Part shown: positions 34,901-36,260 of the stretch, in pieces
Position numbering within the stretch: the first letter of the stretch is position 1
Layout: each line of letters starts with the position of its first letter
Source of the DNA: Flavobacterium frigoritolerans
Lineage (GTDB): Bacteria > Bacteroidota > Bacteroidia > Flavobacteriales > Flavobacteriaceae
Assembly (NCBI RefSeq): GCF_025847275.1
Contig: NZ_JAOZEV010000023.1
Coordinates: forward strand, 1-36,260
Length of the DNA stretch: 36,260 nucleotides
Reading direction: 5' to 3'
Made by a program: the position numbers and the translations under genes
Notes under the pieces: model-generated
The model's database searches: none
What the model was told of the DNA's origin: nothing
What the model saw: only the letters and a program-made list of their open reading frames with translations

Positions 34901-35880
34901 TGACTAAAACAGTTCCCTACGGAATTAATGTATCAAATTTAATTGCTGATTTTACTGTTTCATCGGGAGCAGAATTACATATAGATGGAGTAAAACAATT
35001 AAACTCAAAAGTTGTATTGTCGGATTATACAAAAAGTTTTCTAGTTACAGTAATTTCAGAGGATAAGCTTTCTCAAACAAATTATACTGTAACATTAAAC
35101 GCGAATAACTCCGAAGCAAGTCTTATAGCGTACTCGGTAGTGAATCAGGTAGGGACGAGTGTAATCGATCCAGTTTTAAAAACTGTAAAAGTCTTTGTTG
35201 GCAACAATGCTAATTTAAGCACATTGACTCCAAGTTTTCAAACATCCGATTTTGCAACATTGCGTATAGGGACATATATACAAAATAGTGGAGTTACAAC
35301 ATTAAACTATATTTTACCTGTAGTTTATAATGTAATGGCACAAAATGGTACAATCGAAAATTGGACAGTAACAATAGAAAGAAGCAAACCAATAATTACG
35401 CTTATAGGTAATGCAGTGGTTTCTTTAGATAAAGGATGTCCATATATCGAAGCGGGTTATACTGCCAAAGACAATCTAGATACAGATATCACTGCAGGAG
35501 TTTTAGTCTCAGGGACAGTTGATGTAAATACGCCGGGTCAATATATTTTGACATATACAGTAAAAGATGCCTTGCAAAATGAATCTATTGCTACACGTAT
35601 AGTAAACGTATCGGCAACAGTTTGTACGTTGGGAGTAAATACAAATGAAATCGATGGATTTGTGATTTATCCAAATCCAGTAAAAGATGGAAAGGTATAT
35701 GTAGAAACTAGATCTAGCAGCACGAAGAATATCAGAATATCAGATATGGCTGGAAAAATTGTTTTCACGGCTCAAACTGAAAATAAAGAACTAAACATTC
35801 ATAAACTGCCAACAGGGGTTTATGTTATAAAGGTAGAGCAAGACGGTAAGACATCAACTCAAAAACTTATTGTCGAATAA
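28978..35880 (+). CDS. Giant subtilisin-family (S8) protease, T9SS substrate
   Basis: The 2300-residue product begins with a signal peptide (1-19, ending VFAQ) and a propeptide-like region (about 20-210). The S8 domain has Asp247 (VWDGN), His271 (SSHGEHVSG) and Ser442 (SGTSMATPG). Next come a subtilase-type beta domain (about 510-630), a YPIGGEKF-type beta domain (632-720), an FN3-like domain (to about 808) and a jelly-roll ending YIDNVEIF (820-996). The remainder has three CARDB-like domains (about 998-1100, 1229-1330, 1519-1615), a CUB-like domain (about 1105-1225), a GEVED-like domain (1351-1512) and a LamG domain (1628-1840). Two DUF5018-like repeats and a DUF5011 Ig-like domain follow. 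The C-terminus (from about 2222, FVIYPNPVKDG to the end) is a type A T9SS sorting tail. It should be secreted across the outer membrane and act on large extracellular polymers or proteins. Domain calls are by eye. Confidence 0.92.
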   Translation: MNKKILSLIAMFLTISVFAQGIPENDFFISINGNKIETTANFKQQIKELKKSTSKKQSPQTEYTLLQFKKIPSKDEQQKLKRQGVTLLSYLSNNAYYVAIESDFYSIGNVSDNIRTIIAIDPKYKLDQMIVDEVIPDYALQGNNVKVVVSYFKGVDSELISQDLASSFVKSIKNDPFFNQIYLEVSKEKLEEIAKFNWVQNIELVPPPVESDNLPGLTSHKANVLGSTIAGLGYGLTGKGVKVGVWDGNLEPHKDHTGRVVAKEYESNSSHGEHVSGTIGGAGLLDPRAKGMAPEVKMYGWNFNTQSNGLSVQQERVKSVLEDDIDLTSNSYGLNLTAGFNTNRYNVGDRGDDDVTVTYPYLLNIYSNGNAQTAYAGGFNTSTKNSKNALHVAANNPNDLISSYSSFGPTIDGRLVPQISAVGSNVYSLDYSNSYQFMSGTSMATPGTTGTVALLYERYKNIYGTKPLASLMKALVANTAKDVGNPGPDYKYGFGNLNGLRAVKVLDKKMFYTASVANGETYEKEIVVPAGLVTLKVMLAYSDIGATPGSSSIQVNDLDVKIVKDGVSTLPWTLNPTAPNENAKRGVDNLNNIEQVTLDNPAAGTYKIIVTGTKIPLNSQEFSVVYDYVAPELILTYPIGGEKFNTDSTEYIRWDYEGEAKAFTLEYSIDGGVNYTVIAKDIPSAARNFAWSVPSGIVANSKIRIIAGSKVDTSKEVFNIITEPKNLVIAPAACGVSSYKMDWDPIVGAKYEVLKMNGFKFDVIATVTDPTYTFANVAVGEDNWFSVRAIDIASGIVSERVRAVNVEPVSQSVLNALSLPFTEEFTNRKATNYVFSKGKTGEVKYEYVNAQFLDGVKMAGSAGTALAPWVTSLKSNVAFTNNPDYIKKVTFCDIDATSLAGKPLRLKFFLEWSNVSIVGTEKNLFRVLINGVPVMSHENQDVYGETASYSDKELTYDLSAYAGTTFSVAFETVSDNDFVATNSGDVYGATYIDNVEIFEATATDLALSSFTSNTGLTAAETVQVKVFNNSPVAISNIPVSYKINNGAAVVETIPGPVSPLSEVTYDFAQKADFSAAGVYTVIASVNYPGDAVPDNNVITKNVNNTGADIAMGAAASITTCSAVFTDSGTRYGNYADNLVQTMTFKPAIVGNSIKVDFSAFDVEPDYDYLYVYNGATSAATLIGAFTGYTLPSSLTSTAAGGELTFRFTSDGGVTEAGWVANITCVTKPIVNDASIVSIVTPEVLGKKSSTHTIAIRVSNLGSVALVNHPVFYQVNNGTKVTEIIPAIAPYSTVSFTFTAKADLSTVDATYIIKSGVDIADDNSANDVIEKTVYNKNELPVHVNTDGHAISKLKWNDIVNASGTTAYSDFKNIKIPVYAGFTYQPEVTITKTGNPITRDQTSSVGVFTMMVIDLNGDGNLTDEFYAGNFWVNTTTASTSPAIPSTTSTHYFRNNFTLVGGLTIPAATIAGEKLMRVIHMYRSPSEYYNVNLGPTIDGLTSSRSDFEVEEYTINVLPFTVADASVERVVAPTKPGRAPVSVTALLRNYSTTPISNFPVAYKINGANEVVQNFTATIAAGGTANFTFTTKANLGVPADYTIDVYTKLAGDTDTTNDSKSIVLSYTANLATNVTGTFDGVNDFIKTDITPALNLTNNYTFETWVNQKQPSVFGRLLEKGTVLAFIHNNSSLSIYKENSLVISITTAMGSYVINTGVNTIKQNKWHHIAYTVSAANVYTVYIDGVSVPFTSTGTAGAASSNATAAAYIGNNAGLARGLNGNIDEIRIWAGVRNQATINANVTTKYVGNEPGLLAYYSFSEGNKQYVFDSTMSDNTAVVTNADTDGLGEGKFWNVPVLLQNIEFVNQLSSSYDAATKTYSVLLNDGGDVTTGIINYNLGMRSIAKINDITQINGVTPNDYTNPVTLKVEGVGFNTGISETYIIKVDVDLNKESKLISYDFKTASNSGLTQDINTDILGNNVTKTVPYGINVSNLIADFTVSSGAELHIDGVKQLNSKVVLSDYTKSFLVTVISEDKLSQTNYTVTLNANNSEASLIAYSVVNQVGTSVIDPVLKTVKVFVGNNANLSTLTPSFQTSDFATLRIGTYIQNSGVTTLNYILPVVYNVMAQNGTIENWTVTIERSKPIITLIGNAVVSLDKGCPYIEAGYTAKDNLDTDITAGVLVSGTVDVNTPGQYILTYTVKDALQNESIATRIVNVSATVCTLGVNTNEIDGFVIYPNPVKDGKVYVETRSSSTKNIRISDMAGKIVFTAQTENKELNIHKLPTGVYVIKVEQDGKTSTQKLIVE

Positions 35881-35906
35881 ATAGATTATAAAATTAAGTT
35901 ATTCAT

Positions 35907-35940
35907 AAGCGGCTACTATATAATAGTAGCCGCTTTTTTT
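35907..35940 (+). terminator. Strong terminator after the S8 protease gene
   Basis: AAGCGGCTACTAT (35907-35919) pairs perfectly with ATAGTAGCCGCTT (35923-35935) around a three-base loop, followed by a T run. Confidence 0.92.
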
Positions 35941-35993
35941 ATGTCCTTATATATAGGAGTAATATTCGACTATATTATAAAAGAGGAGTTTTT

Positions 35994-36080
35994 CTAGGAG
36001 CTATTCCTGCTATTCGCTTCAATCTTGTCCTTTTTAAAGGAAAAAGGGCAAGGATTTCCGCTACTATCAGGGCTAGGGAG
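35994..36080. repeat. Imperfect palindromic intergenic repeat
   Basis: CTAGGAGCTATTCCTGCTAT at the left is mirrored by CCGCTACTATCAGGGCTAG at the right, and the centre reads CTTTTTAAAGGAAAAAG. The two arms are imperfect reverse complements over roughly 37 bases each. I recall a frequent Flavobacterium repeat of this form (AGCTATTCC...GGGCTAG). The final 180 bases of the window contain no gene or other element that I can identify. Confidence 0.6.
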
Positions 36081-36260
36081 TTTGAAATCTGTTCCATGAG
36101 CTAAATCTGCGAGAAACAAAAAGTGCGAAATCCAGAGAAAACAAGGGTAGAGGATGTTGCGCTACAGAAATTACCTATAAAATACAAAAGCAAACAAGTT
36201 GTAAATACACTGTTATCAATCTATTAAGAAAAGAATAAAAAATAAACACAAAAATGCATG

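Overview
The window reads as a chromosomal segment of a gliding Bacteroidetes bacterium, most likely a Flavobacterium. The evidence is an AT-rich base composition, the gliding genes gldF and gldG, promoters of the TTG / TAnnTTTG type, a giant protease with a type IX secretion (T9SS) sorting tail, and several families of short intergenic repeats of a kind I associate with this genus. I see no tRNA, rRNA, CRISPR array, integrase or transposase.

Layout. 1-6.4 kb: mnmE (tRNA U34 modification, minus strand), a tandem universal stress protein, a membrane-anchored MutS-like ATPase, and dnaN (sliding clamp, minus strand). 6.5-10.5 kb, minus strand: gldG and gldF (translationally overlapping ABC transporter parts), a small ABM-fold protein, and a SAM hydroxide adenosyltransferase. 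10.8-17.5 kb, plus strand: a PhoH-type ATPase, a DUF4393 (Abi-alpha-like) protein that may be a defence gene, a HAD phosphatase, an exported S9 peptidase, and purC. 17.6-18.6 kb, minus strand: a two-gene unit of an SRPBCC-like membrane protein and a DUF1801 protein. 18.8-20.65 kb: three tandem paralogous genes for small exported ankyrin proteins. 20.7-21.8 kb: an M42 aminopeptidase. 22.1-27.4 kb, minus strand: a four-gene operon, described below. 28.0-28.7 kb: a DUF4294 protein. 29.0-35.9 kb: a 2300-residue subtilisin-family T9SS substrate.

The most coherent system is the 22.1-27.4 kb operon. A good promoter drives an exported 13-unit ankyrin protein, an exported DUF2271 protein, a PepSY membrane protein fused to a cytosolic NADPH-flavin reductase, and ApbE, the enzyme that attaches FMN covalently to exported proteins. 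The DUF2271 protein carries TGAS in a context like known ApbE target sites. I infer an electron-transfer chain from cytosolic NADPH, through the flavins and probable hemes of the membrane protein, to a flavinylated periplasmic carrier. The ankyrin protein would be an undefined accessory or scaffold. The three small exported ankyrin genes lie just beyond the M42 gene. Two of them share a near-identical promoter layout with a 12-bp palindromic box.

Gene boundaries are often marked by clear intrinsic terminators (after the MutS-like gene, phoH, purC, each small ankyrin gene, the DUF4294 gene and the S8 protease gene). Several other gaps are filled by degenerate, partly palindromic dispersed repeats. 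Family assignments come from reading motifs by eye; no database search was run.
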